Part shown: positions 1 through 12,328 of the stretch, piece after piece
Layout: each line of letters starts with the position of its first letter
Numbering within the stretch: the stretch's first letter is position 1
Source: Saturnia japonica
Lineage: Eukaryota > Arthropoda > Insecta > Lepidoptera > Saturniidae
DNA length: 64,000 bases
Reading direction: 5' to 3'
Assembly (NCBI GenBank): GCA_033032175.1
Contig: CM065309.1
Location: 2,604,001-2,668,000 of the forward strand
Made by a program: the position numbers and the translations under genes
The notes under the pieces: model-generated
Seen by the model: only the letters and a program-made list of their open reading frames with translations
Told to the model about the DNA's origin: nothing
Databases searched by the model: none

Positions 1-1390
1 GAAAAATTGCATTTGGCTCCCTACCTACTTTGTGTAATGCTATCACAGCAATTCGGTTCTCTTTATCACCTCACTCTATTTTATTATCACAAAAATATTT
101 AATACCGATTGGCGCGAAAATGAGAAAACAATGAATATTCATAAAAGAATAACAGATTCCAAATTCAAATAAAGTATTATTTATTTTTTATTGTAACACT
201 ATTTATGGCCAGACTAGGTTTAAAGATGATTTAAAGAACAATTTAGCTTTTAAATATTCTGTTCGTTAATCTCAAATTTCTTCCTTAGACCCTAACATGA
301 TAAATTTAACTACCTACATTCATATCCATATAATTCAAACGGATTTATAAAAAATATAAAACGACATCATAATTTCCTTTATAATAACGTAATTGCATGT
401 TCGAACACCCCGCGTGATGGCTTCATTATTTTTTCAATGGGGTAGCGCCGACCCGCCCCTATTTAACGGCTATAATACAGACGTCTAAATTATCGGTCTC
501 CGTATACAAATGTAATATGACAATGTATGACAGTTGATGTGATATTCGAACTAGTGATGGGACATGTAAAATTTATCGATATTTCTTTAGACAGTTTTTA
601 CTAACAATGTCTTCAAAACTGATTTTTTAGATATTAATTTTAATATTTATCTTTATATATTTTTAAACTTTGTTTGAGATACATTCATGGTAATAACAGA
701 CTGAAGTTAAGATTCAAGTAAATAAAAGTTTCGGTCATAACATATAGCAATACTATACGATAATTTAAAAAAATGTTATATTCGAAACAGGTTTTTCAGA
801 AAATCTTAAACAGCATTTAAAAATGAATAAAAAGCTATCTAGAATGTATATAAGATGTGTAATACTTTAATGTTTACAATTAGTTTTTCAATGTAATTTC
901 AGTAAATATTATCAGGCTATTTAAAATGTAAAAATAAACAACTTTATGCTATACATGAGTGAATGCTATGATATTATTAAATGATATTGGTTTATATCTT
1001 AAGATATTCATATATCATGAAAGCTACGATTATAGTATATAAATTAAAAATCACAATGTTCTCTCGTTTTGAGATCTAAAGGATCTAAATTAATTAAAAC
1101 ACTTTAAATATAGGTAGCCATCAAATTCATACATAGTTAGAAGTTAATTATTAATGGATCTTTATTCAGTAAAATTTTATTCAGTAATACCACTGGGTAC
1201 CATTGTGTAGTTAATGGTTTTTAAAAAAGGTATCACTTTACAAAAGTAATTTCTTTTTTTATGGTATTAACATATAATTTATTCTTTTTAAATATGTATA
1301 TAGCGTGTTCTTGTCCTAAAACACACACCTTAACTGTACACTTCGGTTTCACCCAGTGTAGGGGTTAAATTTGTTGGGGGTTAAGTACAG
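1..1390. other. AT-rich non-coding DNA upstream of the receptor gene
   Basis: No reading frame or recognisable domain is visible on either strand. The sequence is AT-rich with short simple runs. It is taken as intergenic DNA 5' of the odorant receptor gene. Confidence 0.6.
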
Positions 1391-1398
1391 TATAAATA
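1391..1398 (+). promoter_or_regulatory. Candidate TATA box of the odorant receptor gene
   Basis: TATAAATA lies 56 bases before the ATG at 1454, leaving room for a transcription start about 30 bases downstream and a short 5' UTR. Position and sequence suit a core promoter, but such strings are common in AT-rich DNA and no transcript evidence is available. Confidence 0.35.
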
Positions 1399-2699
1399 GA
1401 AAATTCAGAGTTTTTCTTTCATAATTTTACTTCAGTTGTTGGCTTGCGACAACATGTTCTCATTTTTAAAAAAGATAGTAGACTCTGAGAGACCTTTAAT
1501 TGGGCCCAACTATTGGATTTTAAAAACTGTGGGCCTGCTGTTACCAGAAAATAAATTAGCGAGAATTGCTTACATCATTATTCATGAAATAGTCACTTTG
1601 TTTGTTTTTACACAGTATATGGAACTGTGGGTGATACGATCCGACTTGGATCTGGTCTTAACTAACCTGAAGATCTCAATGCTTAGTGTTGTTTGCATGG
1701 TAAAAGTCAACACCTTTATTTTTTGGCAGTCGAACTGGAGAGAAATTCTTGATTATGTAACAGAAGCCGATAAATTTGAAAGAGAGAGCCGAGATCTAAC
1801 TAAAGGTAGGATCATTGACGCATACACGAAGTATTGCCATCGGCTTACACAATTTTATTGGGCATTGGTGTTCACGACCTTCTTGACTACGACGAATACA
1901 CCATTGATGCGATATATATTCATCGACTACATTCCGTGAGAGCTACAGGAATGGAACGGAAACATTTCCCCATATTTTCAGTTCTTGGATGCCTTTTGAC
2001 AAAAATAGCTTTCCTGGGTCCTGGATAACGGTTTTGTGGCATGTTCTATTATGCGCTTACGGAGCTGCAATAATGGCTGCATATGACTCTTGCATTGTCG
2101 TCATTATGGTGTTCTTTGGTGGAAAACTTGATTTGCTGCGTGTGAGATGCAAACAAATGCTCGGTACTGGAAGCAATAAAGACGTTGTCCGCCAGTTGCA
2201 TCAAATACATAAAAATCTGATAAAGTAAGTTTACTTCACTAAAGTTTATTTGTTGACTTGACTCTAATATATAATGCATCATTTTTTGAATAGCCAATGC
2301 TAATCATAAAGCTTTGAAGCCATCTTACCAAATATTTTCACAGCTTTTCTTTTCCACTTTCAATTTATATGAATAAAATAATCTTAAAAATACCAGGTAA
2401 GAATCTTAAGAAGGTAAATCTTAATATCTACCCGTACTATGCCTGATAATAAGGAAAACATGTAGATACTTCATTTTTATAGCATGACAGTACAGATTCG
2501 TTGGAATTAAATTTGTCATCGTAATAATAAAAACCTATATGATATTGTTGTGATTAAAAGTCATCAGCGCTCACACTAACCTAAAGTGATTAAGCATTTA
2601 TGAAATAACTGTACCTACATTATAATTTAAAGCCTTCTTTACCAGTCTTCCAGAGAGGCATAAGTAAGGTTCTGCATAATGCTTATATAATAATTGTCT

Positions 2700-3150
2700 T
2701 CTTTTTTTAAATACAATTAAAATGGCAAATAAGCGTATGGTCTGCCTGATGGTAAGCAGTTACTACAGCCTATGGACGATTGTAACACCAAAGATGTCAC
2801 TAGCGCATTACCGACCTTTAACCCCTCTTTGTCAAGTAGCGTTGGAAACCTTATTCACCGAAAGAATATAATACAAGTTTATTTGGCTGCGATATTCTGT
2901 ACTTTGGAGGTATGTTACCAGTCGGGCTGTTTAAAATTCTCTAAAACTCTAAAGAGATGTCTTTGTGCCCTACCTCTAGTTACCTCTCATATCTACGTCG
3001 CATACGAAATGGGTCCCGAGATTTGGCTATCACGATTTTGACGACTGGAAGCAATCATGTTCGTTCTTCATACTCCTTGCTGAATGCTATAAATTTTCAA
3101 TGTATTACATTTAGCAGTGCAATGCGTGTCACGTATCGTGTCAGATAAAA
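2700..3150 (+). repeat. Lepidopteran interspersed repeat, copy 1 (in receptor intron 1)
   Basis: The stretch contains a 'cctgatggtaagcagttac' start, a 'tcactagcgc' block and a 'ggctgcgatattctgta' block, in the same order as copies near 27.5-28.5 kb and 60.4-60.7 kb and in reverse near 4.6-4.9 kb. It is a dispersed, probably non-autonomous element. The short open frames inside it are not genes. Confidence 0.65.
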
Positions 3151-4059
3151 AGACCAACAATAAATTGACGTTGCACACCTTGCTGAAAAGCAAACGGTAA
3201 TATAACATTAATGGGGTAGTGGAGCACTTGTACTTTTAATGTGTGAAAATCTGATTATATTCAATCCTTAATTTCGGAATAAGTCCTTACATCTTCAGTT
3301 AGATTGTAGCTTATGCTGTGGGGTTTATAAGCTGGCGTGATATGACGCTATCCTCATATAGCGCGGGTTATCACAATTCTTTAACTGCTCTTTTGTTACC
3401 GTAACATGCAGTTAGATGTAGGTTTAATGTAATTTCATCTTATTCAAATAGAAAAAGAAAATAGCTTGTATTAAATAGGGAAACGTGACAAGCAAAGTTA
3501 ATCAGACTCATTAAAAAATATGAAGATATACGACGTATATTGGCCCCGATCCATTAGGTCTTATGTATTCTACTAACCCGTACAATTAGTATTTTTCTTT
3601 CTCTTTATTTAAGGGGCGTTTACGGCTGGTGTACGCCAGCCCAGTCGAAGTATATCTAAATTGTACAAAATTAACATAATTTATACAGAAAAGAAAACTA
3701 TTAACAAAAAGAAAAGACTACATACTTCTTTCCCTTATACTATAACTATTAACAATAAAGATCCATAGTATACCAGCAGAACTGGAAGTCGGTTCGTTTC
3801 ATGTGAAAAATACCTACACCTAAGGAACATAACCCTAAATTTAAAACTAAACGACTTCTGCTTATTTTATACCTAACATATTCCAACAATAAGTGTTGAA
3901 CATCTTGAACATGTCCAGAACGAAACCTCAGAACAGTTTTGATTTGGACTCGGATATAATGTTATAGTTCAGTATAAATGTGGTTATATACATATTTAAC
4001 TTGTTTCAGCAAGGACTACGAAAATTACATTTAGTATCCGTCAATAATATTTTATATTA

Positions 4060-4230
4060 AGTTGCACGGCAAATTGATAGTACATCCCTGATGATAAGCA
4101 TAGTACAATTAAAGCACAACAGTGACTACCAAGAGATCGTAATTCATCGACGGTCGCTGCTGTTATGCCAACCTGCATTAATTTAACTGGATACGCACAA
4201 GCTGCTCTCGAAACATGACACACAAAAGCG
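4060..4230 (-). repeat. LINE 3'-end fragment
   Basis: The minus strand resembles the 3' end of the CR1-like fragment at 59763-60060: both carry a related block with a 'cgacggtcgctgctg' type core. Only a short, degenerate 3' piece is present. The assignment rests on this internal similarity. Confidence 0.4.
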
Positions 4231-4599
4231 AGTCACTATAACGGGCTTTTCACCACATGCATGGTGGTCGCGATTCGTGACCCAGTCGGGTAAAATAACC
4301 TTACCACCTCGCAAATGCAGGTTCTGCTTTCTACTGTAATTTCTTGTATATTATATAATGTGATAACATATTCTTGAGATCTTAAACCTGCTTCAGAAGC
4401 ATAATATTATACTATAGGGATTGGAGAATAGCTACTTGTCGAAAAAATAATATATATAATAAGACAAATCATTTCAAATGTCCACTGCCTTCACTGTCAG
4501 TTATCACCAAGTGTAAGAAAGAGAATACTGGTCAATGTGCTGAAAGAAATGTAGGGCACAGAGAAATCTATAATGGGTGCCGTCCGGTTGGTGAAATAC

Positions 4600-4915
4600 C
4601 TTCACTCTAGAGAATAACGCATCTAAATAACCTTGTGTTGTGTTCCTGATTTCCATAGCTTTTAAGAAAGGTTAGGATACAGAGAATTTTTTTTGGAGAT
4701 TTATCTCTACTTGGGGCACTCGCACGGGGGAAAAACCTCCGTCCTACAGGAGATCGTAGCCAAATAACCTTATATTGGGTTCCTGCAGTGTAGGTTTAGG
4801 TAATAGGGTTTCAAGAGCTCCTGGGAGTAGGGTTGGCAACGTGCTAAAGATACCTTTGCTACTACATGCATCCATAGGCTACGATAACCGCTTACCATCA
4901 GGCAGGTCTTATGCT
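4600..4915 (-). repeat. Lepidopteran interspersed repeat, copy 2 (inverted)
   Basis: Reverse-oriented relative to the copy at 2700-3150. The end reads 'cgcttaccatcaggcaggt' on the + strand, the reverse complement of the family start, and the interior has the family's 'gagaatttctctac' type block. It lies in receptor intron 1. Confidence 0.6.
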
Positions 4916-5273
4916 TGTTTGTCGCCATAGATATATAAAAAAAAAAATAGGTAATGTAAGGTTCGATAGTATGCCTAATAAAGAACTATTGTTCTTCACC
5001 ATTATAAACGAAGCATTCATGATACGGTTTTACTACCCACACTTCATCAATACTTTTGTAACCAACTTTTTTTCAATATACATGATTATAGTCCTCTGGA
5101 TAGTAAGTTACTCTATGAACATCAGAAAAATAGCCAAAATAAATAATAATAAATACATTAAATGTATAATATATTTTAAATGTATAATATTATATTCAGG
5201 TCCTTTACTACTTGTAGTAACTAGCTTTCTTATTTTAAAGGTCTTAAATTCAACACTGAAACAACTACAGTAA
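4911..5273 (+). other. Unrecognised membrane-protein-like open frame in receptor intron 1
   Basis: An open frame of 120 codons starts at the edge of an interspersed repeat; an internal ATG is at 4972. From there the product would be about 100 residues, with two strongly hydrophobic stretches (around LWIVSYSMNI and GPLLLVVTSFLIL) and few charged residues. I do not recognise the family. It could be a fragment of a chemoreceptor-like membrane protein or chance coding in AT-rich DNA, which naturally yields Ile/Phe/Tyr-rich frames. No supporting splice partners were found nearby. Confidence 0.2.
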
Positions 5274-5619
5274 TTCCATTCCAACAAAGTTCCATTTTAC
5301 TATTATATAATATGCAAACATAAATATTTTTATTACCAAAAATAATTACAAGTACATGCTTATAACATCTTTAGCTTTACTAACGCCCTAAACTTCTTAT
5401 AGGTATAAAATATGTCTGTAAAATGGAGGCCTGATATAAAATTCTAATAAAAATAGAAAATAGTGAACTATCTTGATTTGTTATTTCTTACGTTTCAGAT
5501 GTATATTTTTTTCTTAATTACAATAAACCAATTCTATCTAAGAACATACAATTAAAACATTACTAAATACTGGACCATTATATCTGTCAACCTTTACTTT
5601 CCCTAACTTTAATGCCCAC

Positions 5620-5750
5620 TTGGCTAGCTGCCACCCTCAAGTTGAATATCTGTCGCCAAGCACCTATGGTAGAAACACTCGAAAGCCAGCACCCACTAAG
5701 TTTAGCGTGTTATCATCTTAGCTCACTTAAAATCAGGTGAGATTAAACCT
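5620..5750 (+). repeat. Dispersed SINE-like repeat fragment
   Basis: A block reading 'ggctagctgccaccctcaag', then a 'ctgtcgccaagcacctatgg' block and a 'caggtgagat' end, is repeated near 9000-9110 (same strand), 50700-50760 (same strand) and 20060-20240 (opposite strand). The last copy is joined to a tRNA-like head, so these are probably bodies of one SINE family. Confidence 0.55.
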
Positions 5751-6124
5751 ATAAAAATTTAAAAAAATAAATAATATTATAACTACAATTTTTATTTTAA
5801 AAAAATATTATTTTTATTATTAGCTTTTGATTAAAAAGTACTAACCAAGTAATCAATGATAATGAAATTAGATGGTGTCAAGGTCATTTTAACAGTCGTA
5901 ATGACTAGTAAAAGTCGCTTAAGCAAACCGTATTCTTGTGTCTAATATAGGTACACAGTCCTTGCCAGTATCCGATCTGAAAGTGGTCGAAAGACCTATA
6001 AAATTAGGTTACGTAATTCACCTTTGTCAAAGAACACAATATATTCGGCAAAAATGGCACACTTTGCAAGTTATTAATACTTCAAAAATACTTAGTAACA
6101 AATATAGGTAGGTGCTTTTAAGTG

Positions 6125-6450
6125 TTTGGTTGTGGATCGATTGAAGATATGAAACACTTGTTGACAGAATGTGGCCAGAGCAACGTCAACGAAAATCAAT
6201 TATAAGTCAATTTAATCTGAATGTAATGGAACAAGGCATTTATCATAAAATGTCGGCTACACCTGCAAGTGAGGAAGCCAAAATTTTATAGAAACTTGTC
6301 AATATTACACTAAAATCGCTGTGTAAATGCTAAGCTTAGACGACAATGGGACTGACATTTTCTTTTAGGACCCCAAGACCGGTGAAGCTGTAAAAGCCGT
6401 CTGAGGCTTCAGGGCCCTTATGACTAACACTATAGTCAGATCAAAGAATA
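6125..6450 (+). mobile_element. 5'-truncated non-LTR retrotransposon 3' end with 3' UTR
   Basis: The first half translates to a degenerate C-terminus containing CGSIEDMKHLLTEC (the Cys-His motif found near the C-terminus of R1/Jockey-group LINEs) and EQGIYHKM, broken by stops and frameshifts. It runs into a tail block, 'ggtgaagctgtaaaagccg' and 'gaggcttcagggccctta', that recurs at 45965 and 61825 (+) and near 8740 and 45180 (-). I infer that this tail is the element's 3' UTR and that the other copies are severely 5'-truncated insertions. Confidence 0.6.
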
Positions 6451-8463
6451 AATCTTTTAGCACCCAAATCTCTATATTATAAATAGATTTTTTAAAAATG
6501 CCTCATACTTAGGTATCTTCAGTTAGTGTATGAAATAATAAACATTAATTATTTAATAAATACTACATGAATTACAAAAAGCAAAAACTTTAATAGCCTT
6601 TTCTTATTGTATAGTTTTGTGGTGATGTTACGTGAAGAAACAGAATGGAAACTGATATTAATAATAAATATTTATAGTAATACATATGTATTATTATTAT
6701 ATGGTTAAAAAGTAAATTCAACTAGATAAAACATCATTCTAAAATGTTGGATCGTGCTAGTCTTTACCAATTGCTTATTATATTATCTGATACAGGGCAT
6801 ACTTACTTTATTAATAATTATGAATGTTAAAATATTCATCGTTAAAATGACCGTGCACTCAAATCTACAAGCTATATTAAAATAGTTCAAACTTTATAAG
6901 CATATACAGTTAATAATAACATTTTTAATTGACTAACATAGAACATTGAACAGAAATAAAATCTATATCATACGTGCAACAAATATATTTTTAATAGTAT
7001 GTTCAAATACCTTGTTAATTCTAAATTGATTTATTTTAGTATTTCGTTGTTATACCTTAATTTTAGAGAAAAAAAAAACTAAATAAAATTATCGATAAAA
7101 ACTTGGAATCACTTGTACTGAGAACACTATAGAGCGACCCGCGCCGAGCTGTGGCCGCGCTTCATGCATGTAAAACTACGTAAAACAAAACAATAATTAC
7201 ATTGTTTTTGTTTCAGATATTCAAGATTATTCAATTCGATGTTGTCACCGGTTATGTTTATTTACATTGTTATGTGTTCTTTAATGCTTTGCGCGAGTGC
7301 ATATCAGCTGACTGTAAGCTTATAATTTTTTGTATAGTCGTAAAGTCTTAAGTTGGCGTAGAGATGACATTTTGGTCTAGTTCTAATTATCGTAAGGTTT
7401 CGATGAAGGAAAACATCATGATAAAATTATGGCATGAATGTAGATTATTTTCGTTTGTTCATCTAGCTAAATTCCATCACCAGTTTTGATAAACGATTGC
7501 TAATAACTCATCGTTGATTCAGTTTTCATTAGCTCGTAAGTGTAACGATTTAAAAAATCAATAATTAATTACATTTTCAGTCAGCTACGAATGCTGCCCA
7601 AAAACTTTTGATGGCGGAATATTTAATATTTGGTATAGCTCAACTATTCGTATTTTGTTGGCACAGTAATGATGTTCTACTTAAAGTAAGTTTTAAAGCA
7701 TACTAAGTAATATTTTGAAACTTATGAACTAAATATGCAAATTTAACAAAATAAATTACTATTTTTATAAAGATCATATTTAAATTATTATATTATCATA
7801 ATTATAAAATATTCGCATATATTTTCTATGTATTGAAACAATTTAAGTAATAATTGTTACAGAGTGATAATATAGCACTCGGCCCTTACGAAAGTGACTG
7901 GTGGTCGGCGACACTGCAGCAGAGGAAAGATGTGATGATATTATCCGGACAACTTCGCATCAAAAATATATTCTCCGCCGGCCCTTTTACAAATCTCACT
8001 TTGTCTACATTTATTGCGGTACTACCTATGCATTATATTCATTCGGATAACACATGGTAGGCGTGCCGCATAACTCAAGTCAAACTGGAACTGATGGTTT
8101 AATAATATAGTTATTAGATATTCCGTGCTTTACTTCCATCTGGGTGGATATATTAAATAAAGTATTATATTAATTTTCAATATATTTCATATATTTAAAC
8201 GTAAATTTGGGTTATTATAAACTGCTCGTAGAATAACTATTTCCACAAATATTTTCCATTTGCCCAAAAGGTTTTAAGATTATCTGGTTATAAACAAATA
8301 AACACATTCTATAAGATCCAATTAAATAATAGAATTATTCTATTATAGAATGATTGTATTCCCTGCATAATATTGATAAACTTATTTATTTTTATATTTA
8401 TCGCAGTTTTTGTTACAGATTCTAAAAGGAGCTTACAGCTACTATACATTACTCCGAAAATAG

Positions 8464-8735
8464 ATTATTTTAAAAAAATACACTCACTTATCAAATAATT
8501 AATACACGTCTGAAATAAATATGTAGATGATATATTTTTGGTATTTTTATTATTACTTTATACCGAACGTTTTTTTTTAATTCATGTGCAGCAATGAATA
8601 TTTGGAAATCTAAAACTCTTTACGTGGTGGTAAAACATCTTGGGGTAATAAAGAACCGTAGATTCTCTGGGTTGAAACAATTATTGCTCAGTAGTAGCGT
8701 GGATAGACACAACGTTTTTTTGTTTTTGTGACTGA
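8464..8735. other. Receptor 3' flank, non-coding
   Basis: AT-rich DNA after the receptor stop codon at 8461-8463. AATAAA-like strings occur (for example near 8513), any of which could serve as a poly(A) signal. No coding feature was seen. Confidence 0.4.
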
Positions 8736-8739
8736 CTGA

Positions 8740-9115
8740 TACTGTTAGCCTTAAGGGCCCTGGAGCCTCTGACGGGTTCTACAGCTTCACCGTAGCTTAG
8801 GGTTAGCACTTAAGGCATTAAAGCGAAGGAACATGCTCGCTTCAGTACCAAAGTGGCCGGGCCTCGGCTTGGGCTGTTTTCGTAGTTGTAATTAACGGAC
8901 ATTTCCAATGACATATCTGAGATCACTATCCCCGTTTAATACCGGTGAAGGAAAACACTGTGATGAAAGAATAGCCTGGTGATAGCCTATTTTCTAATGC
9001 CCGCCTAACTAGCCACCACATTCAAATTGAAATTCTGTCGCCAAACACCTATAGGTGTGTTCCGGTTGCTACCTTTGAGAGTCAGTTCTGCGATCACTTA
9101 GGATTGTGACAAAAC
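8740..9115 (-). repeat. Composite dispersed repeat (LINE 3' UTR copy plus SINE-like body)
   Basis: The + strand from 8740 shows the reverse complement of the LINE tail described at 6350 ('gagcctctgacgggttctac', then 'agcttcacc'). It is followed from about 8990 by a copy of the SINE-like body seen at 5620 ('aactagccaccacattcaaa', 'tctgtcgccaaacacc'). Two or more insertions appear to abut here. Confidence 0.5.
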
Positions 9116-9399
9116 GCAAAAACCTGTAAAAAAAAATTACCAGTTACAATACGTTGTGGACAAAATTAGTATTATTTATTATGCCCGTTGTGATATTCGC
9201 TAGAAATGTCTTAAGCGACCCACGTTTTTTTGTTCTCAAATATGAATTTTCAAATTAATAGGACATAAAGAAGATAAAAAAACACGCTGCTAATATAAAA
9301 ACAATAATACGGGTATATGAAAATTTTTTTTTAAAAAATAAGTATATAATTTCAGGGGTATCTACAATTATCTAGTAGATTAATTTAATATATCTGTCA

Positions 9400-9480
9400 T
9401 TATTTAGTCAGCGTAAGCCATTTAAGCGCCCGAATTGTTTTACCGTGATCAGGTTTTATCCAGTACCAGGACCAGGTAGT
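9400..9480 (+). repeat. Short dispersed repeat block (AGCGTAAGCCATTTAAGCG family)
   Basis: The block 'cagcgtaagccatttaagcg' recurs almost exactly at about 46580 and 62158, and in reverse near 53355. At 46 kb and 62 kb it is part of longer repeat copies, so this is a fragment of the same interspersed family. Confidence 0.6.
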
Positions 9481-10799
9481 TATCGTATTAAAAATTAAGA
9501 ATTTAGTAAAAAGCTGATATTTAGACATTACAAACATACTCTTGAATTCTAAATTGTATAGATTAAATAAGATTTATATGAGGACTGTACTGCCATCTAT
9601 GGGATAACAATAAAAACAGTGTTTTGATTTAATGATTGAATGTTCAATTATTGTCAAAAATATAAATCGATTGATTTTGAATAATAAAAAAATAATTTAG
9701 ACGTAGTTTGTATCTATATTAATAAATTAGTAAGTTTTTTGATGGGTAAGAGTAAAACAATTACCAATTTTAGACCGGTTCCTTAACCGACAGGGTGCAC
9801 CACTAAGCATTTCAGATATTTAAAAAAAAACTAAAAAGTCAAATGAAAGTTGTTGTCAGTGCTGCCAACTTCGTGCGTTTCTCGCCAAATCTGGCGCTTT
9901 TTAGATCTCCAGCATGTTTGAGCGCCTAGCGCTAAATCTGGCACTTTTAGTGTTCAGCACGTATTATATGACTGGAATGTTGAAAATCTATCATATTTTT
10001 ATTTGTCCCTTACATATCATCTGATATTATTATCTATTAGTTGAGATCAACTTTCAATCAATGTGTTGACAAATATTTCATCCATAGATAAATAGAAATT
10101 TAAGTTGAAAATTTACGAAGATTCTCCTATCCATCTACCTCAGCAGAAGTAAATATTTTATCACACGTCGACGAAACCCAAGAATCAGATTTAAATAATT
10201 TGTCTAATCAAGGTACCTGCTTATTTTAGTAAAATCCTTAGGTTAAAATCCGCAGACTCGCATTTATGGCAAGTACTCCGTTAATGACTCAATCTTTTAA
10301 AAATATTGCAGGACAAGGCTATTTTGGCGGCACGAGGGACATTGGTGGAAAGCGCTCGTTATGTGGACAAATCTGTTAGTCTGCATACTGCCATCATTCC
10401 TTTCAGTGCATGGCACTGTTAGTTCCGATTTCCATTTCGCCTTGTCTGAATTATATATGTTTGATGAATTGGACGCTATTAAATCGCTTTTTTAGCAGTC
10501 ACTCACATTTATCACCTGCAAAAAGGGTCAGTTGTTCAAGTTGTTGGTGTCGAACGATTCATATCAATCATATAAATATTTTTTAAATAATTTTAAATAC
10601 AAATTATCTGATTGGTAATCGCCGTTCAATTAACTCCTCTAGTTTCATCTTATTCTATCTTAACGTTTGACTCCGCCTCCTGGCTAGCGGAAGAGAGATG
10701 GAATGGTTTCAGAACACTGCTTATAACCCACCCACAGTTTGCACTTGTGTTTGGTAGGGTGAGTGAACTGCACATTAGAAATTTAGAAAAACTTTTTAC

Positions 10800-10890
10800 A
10801 CTATCCATGGATTCGAACCGTAGAGGCCTTATTCGCCTCGCCTTGCTACGTCCGGTGACTAGAACCGCAGAGCTACGTACATTATTCTTG
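10800..10890 (-). repeat. tRNA-like SINE head
   Basis: The minus strand carries a box B (GGTTCGAATCC, around 10806-10816) preceded, at tRNA-like spacing, by a box A-like TAGCTCTGCGGTTCTAG (around 10858-10874). It does not fold into a full cloverleaf with matching acceptor arms, so it is a tRNA-derived SINE head rather than a functional tRNA gene. Confidence 0.45.
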
Positions 10891-12317
10891 CACCGCTTGA
10901 AATTCTTATAAAGCTAGTGCGAGAATATATTTATTCCATGTGTGTAAACTAGATTTAACTGATCATGCCATTGCCATTTTCAGAATCTATTCAAATTCAC
11001 GAAGTCTACCGACAAGTCATTTATAAAAAAAAAAATTTAACAAATCTATAGTAGATGAACTAACAACATGTAGCTGGAATGCTATACTCACTTGAATATA
11101 TCCATCTGTGGCTGCTCAAAAAATGCTACTTACCTTACATCTTACTATTAAGTACAATACTGAAGTGGTTAAGCTTAGTAGGCGGCAAGTTAGTTAGCAG
11201 TGGAATACTCCTAGGCTGTTACGGAGTGCACGAAATAGGGATTATCTTCATATGAAATTAAGGAAAAATAGCGATATTGTAATTATCGCAACTACCTACA
11301 AAAGGTATAGAATTTTTTACAATTAATTAATAAATAAACTTAAATTTAAATTTAATAATAAACAGCTTACTGAGAATAGCAAAAATCCTAAGCAGCTATG
11401 GAAGGAAATAAAGATAATATGCGAAATCAAAAACCAAAAACATTTCCTTGACTTATCGGCGGAGAAGTATCCTTCGCAAACAATCACAAATTTTAATACT
11501 TTTTGTGAATATAATTCAAAAACCTGTGATTGGAACTTAAAATGGTCTTGCCTCTAATGAAGACAATTTAACTAACATTTGCAATTCAGCATCAAATAAT
11601 CCGTATTCATTTTTAAAGTTTCCCATTGATTGCCACGAAGTAGCTTCGTTTATGTATAATTTAAATTACGATACTACAACTGGGTTTCAAAAATAACCCG
11701 TTAAAGTCCATTTTATCATATACTGTGGATCCTATGACTCATATATTTAATCTAAATCTTTTAATCGGCGAATTTCCTGAGTGTTGGAAGTTAGCTCCGT
11801 TATTTCAGTACACAAGGGAGGTGCTAAAGAGGATACATCAAATTAAAGGCCTATTTCTTGTGTGCCAACCTTCTCAAAACTCTTAAAAAAGTAATTATTA
11901 GAGGACAGTCCACGGAAGATGCCATAACTTTTTTATTAACCAGAGTAGTTTAGTACTTTGACAGTAAACAGATATGTATTGGCGATTTCTTAGACCTGGT
12001 GAAAGTTTTCGACACCGTCTCAAATACCATCCATCTCAGAAAAACTAGAACGCATTTAAATTCCATGTTTTGCCTTAAATTGGTCATCCAGCTATCTTAC
12101 AAATAGAAAACAATTTGTTTCTGTCATTAATATTATTAGTGACACTAGAGAGATACGTTTTGGTGTTCCTCAGGGAAGTATTATTTGCCCTATTATATAC
12201 TTAAATTATATTGATAATGTTTTGGATACTTCAAAAAATTGCGATACTATTTGTTATGCTGATGATATAGTTATTCTTTTCGGTGGAAACTTGTGGGAAG
12301 ACGCATCACTCCGGGCA

Positions 12318-12328
12318 AACAAAGGTCT
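12318..12328 (+). repeat. Target site duplication, 5' copy (AACAAAGGTCT)
   Basis: This is identical to 13308-13318 at the far end of the nested LINE insertion. Removing one copy plus the insert rejoins the host RT frame, which is why I accept it as a true duplication. Confidence 0.8.

Larger units (their letters stand above)
1454..8463 (+). pseudogene. Insect odorant receptor (7tm_6 family), five exons, frameshift in exon 1
   Basis: Ligand-gated odorant receptor subunit expected in the dendritic membrane of olfactory neurons with the co-receptor Orco. Exons read 1454-2224, 7217-7313, 7581-7685, 7863-8018 and 8419-8463, with GT-AG junctions and matching phases, giving about 390 residues, the usual family length. 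Exon 1 encodes the N-terminal half with several hydrophobic segments and an SSWMPFD stretch typical of the second extracellular loop. The last exons carry FCWHSND, then YESDWW, then a final exon ending AYSYYTLLRK, the classic conserved C-terminus of insect receptors. I chose ATG 1454 because the protein starts MFSFLKK as in lepidopteran receptors. Oddity: the frame shifts by a net +1 near 1934-1938, where the first frame hits TGA at 1937-1939 and the family match resumes in another frame. All else looks intact, so this is a young pseudogene or an assembly error. The 5-kb intron 1 is filled with repeats. Confidence 0.85.

Noticed and set aside
2772..3148. Two short + strand frames in receptor intron 1
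   Set aside because: Both lie in an interspersed repeat found at several other places in the window.
10612..10911. 99-codon + strand frame
   Set aside because: It overlaps a tRNA-like SINE head on the minus strand and has no protein-family character.
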